DNA of 64,000 bases, from positions 62,001 to 126,000 of the forward strand of contig CANNZV010001157.1 in assembly GCA_947561585.1 (NCBI GenBank), written 5' to 3'. Every line of letters begins with the position of its first letter. Position 1 is the first letter of the stretch. The position numbers were made by a program, and so were the translations under genes. Below are positions 62,326-64,000 of this stretch, piece by piece. The notes under the pieces are model-generated. The model was not told the origin of the DNA, ran no database searches, and saw only the letters and a program-made list of their open reading frames with translations. The DNA is from Caprella mutica (lineage: Eukaryota > Arthropoda > Malacostraca > Amphipoda > Caprellidae).

Positions 62326-64000
62326 TACATCAAATCGGCGACAAAAAACATCGCGAACAACATAAATCATACTCTTGTAAATGTGTGTATTTGAAAATCA
62401 TATTATTTTAAAAATGAAAAAGTTCATAATATTTTCTAAATTAAATAAGTTTACTCTATTTAAAATAGATATTTTTAATAGTTTTGATTTTAATTTGTTG
62501 AATTTTGATGAAATATATTCCTACATTCTTCTAAAATTCATAAACATGATACTTTAGCTATAATAATGATATATGATTTAAAAAACAATCCTATACAAGA
62601 ATATGTTAGTTAAACTTTGTATTGATACCAAGTCATTAAATATATAATTAATAATTTAAATCATTATCTACCTCCTCCCTTTACTTTTTTCACTGATTAT
62701 AAATTGAATGTGTAAATAATTTAAAAGGACCGTATGAGAAATATGAAAGTAAATGCTATTCAATACAATATTGAAAGTTATTAGCACTCTGACTAATTAA
62801 ATAGTTACTGCAACTAAGTAGCATAATAATCCATAGGAAAAACCATGTGTTATATTGTATAGAAAGTACAGAGCAGATCATTAGTAATTACTAGTCAATT
62901 ATTAAATATAATATGCATTATCCGCTAGAACATATAGAGATGGAGCAGTGTGAAGTACTATAAATTACCTGCCACATTTACACCATTGAACTGCTGACCT
63001 CGATGTTACATTAGTTAATTTCTGTTCGATAATATCTTACGTTAATTATTATGTACTGGCTTGAAGCCTTTAATTGTAAATCAATTAATGGGAAGACAAG
63101 TGATTTATTCACAAGTTTCTCTTTGGAGCTATAAAATAATGGAGTTTTACGATATATAAATGCATGGAATGAGGAATATCGATTTTAATATTCAGTAGCT
63201 ATATTATTATAATGAAACAAGGTATATGATGAAATTTTAATAATAATCAAATTTCATTTACAGACTATATTTATATACTATTAAATTCTACTATTGTTTG
63301 AAATAAAAAAATGAATTCATATTCGCATAAAGATGATATTTTCTAGTTTATTTACATACATTGGAGTTCTATTTATTATTATTGTTCATACAATGCTTTA
63401 TGATGATGCTTTAAAATTTAGTATACGTTACACGGAACTGAATACCACAAACTGTGATTGGTCAACTCTCCTATATAATAAACAAATCAATAACAAATCA
63501 TTTATTGAAAAAAACTTAATACAAAAGAGTGTAATGAACCAATTAACGGATGATAATTTTACCCTATAAATGATCGGATGGAAAGTTTTTACTATCTTAT
63601 TATAAATAATGTTTACATAGAGTGTAGAACAGCATTCATTGTGTGAAATGAATTTCAGTTTTATATTATACACAATGGATGTTTTTCCATGAACTTCAGT
63701 AAATTCATTTTATATACTAATGAACATTTATTTTTTCCTTCCATTAACTTGTAAGAAAAAATACATATTCAGTAATTGAATCTCCATTGTTTTATGCCTA
63801 CATATTTAAATGTAAATGTCGCATAAATTTGATGGTTTGAAAGTAATTTAAAAAGGCCTAAATAATGTAATATTTACTTATACAATTAGCTGGAATTTAT
63901 TCTTGATTTTATTATTTTTTAAGGTTCGATGCTCGAAGTTCATACCTAGAAAAAATATAAACTCAATGTAACAATCTATACACAGCCCATTTGTATTTAC
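62326..64000. other. unassigned AT-rich sequence
   Basis: No repeat family seen elsewhere in the window recurs here. A 78-codon frame (63333-63569, +) begins with a hydrophobic stretch that could be a signal anchor, but nothing else supports a gene. Confidence 0.45.

Noticed and set aside
63333..63569. 78-codon frame with hydrophobic N-terminus as a small secreted protein
   Set aside because: Hydrophobic runs arise easily in T-rich DNA, and no second line of evidence was found.

Overview
This is an AT-rich, repeat-dominated stretch of an animal nuclear genome, by eye roughly 70% A+T. No intact host gene could be recognised. Evidence for a metazoan: decayed mariner-family transposases, a retrotransposon with PHD finger, reverse transcriptase and restriction-like endonuclease, a tRNA-derived SINE, many minisatellites, and a dispersed repeat built on AGGTCA half-sites. 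The style suggests a marine invertebrate such as a mollusc or crustacean, but the lineage cannot be fixed from sequence alone. Nearly all longer open frames are tandem-repeat artefacts or transposon remnants.

Layout. 0-5 kb: two loci of one 24-bp satellite flanking a 16-bp array, then an inverted duplication at 4.3-4.8 kb. 6.2-7.2 kb: a fold-back inverted repeat. 8.2 kb: a SINE. 10.8 kb: an LTR-like fragment. 11.4-13.8 kb: a 55-bp repeat, a 5'-truncated retrotransposon copy, a 43-bp minisatellite and a MITE-like element. 15.2-18.7 kb: a nearly full-length PHD/RT/endonuclease retrotransposon on the minus strand, broken by two frameshifts and one stop. 19.2 kb: a mariner N-terminal scrap. 23.3-26.2 kb: two inverted copies of the AGGTCA repeat around a 19-bp satellite. 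27.4 kb: a LINE RT scrap. 28.6-29.6 kb: a word-repeat transposon. 30.9-43.5 kb: an old tandem segmental duplication, with a mariner fragment only in copy A and about 2.8 kb of extra DNA only in copy B. 44.4-46.9 kb: a large fold-back element around a 63-bp hairpin minisatellite. 47.7-48.3 kb: another AGGTCA repeat. 49.8-51.1 kb: a word-repeat transposon with an exact 9-bp target duplication. 52.4-53.5 kb: two adjoining minisatellites. 56.1-58.5 and 58.8-62.3 kb: two further word-repeat elements, the first with a third one nested in its terminal word.

The most interesting signal is a set of non-autonomous elements at 28.6, 49.8, 56.1, 57.4 and 58.8 kb. Each begins with a short G-rich header followed by several copies of its own 14-22-bp word, with the same word inverted at the other end. 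Three have 8-9-bp target duplications, and two share distinguishable left and right headers although their words differ. This suggests one transposon group whose terminal repeats have diversified.
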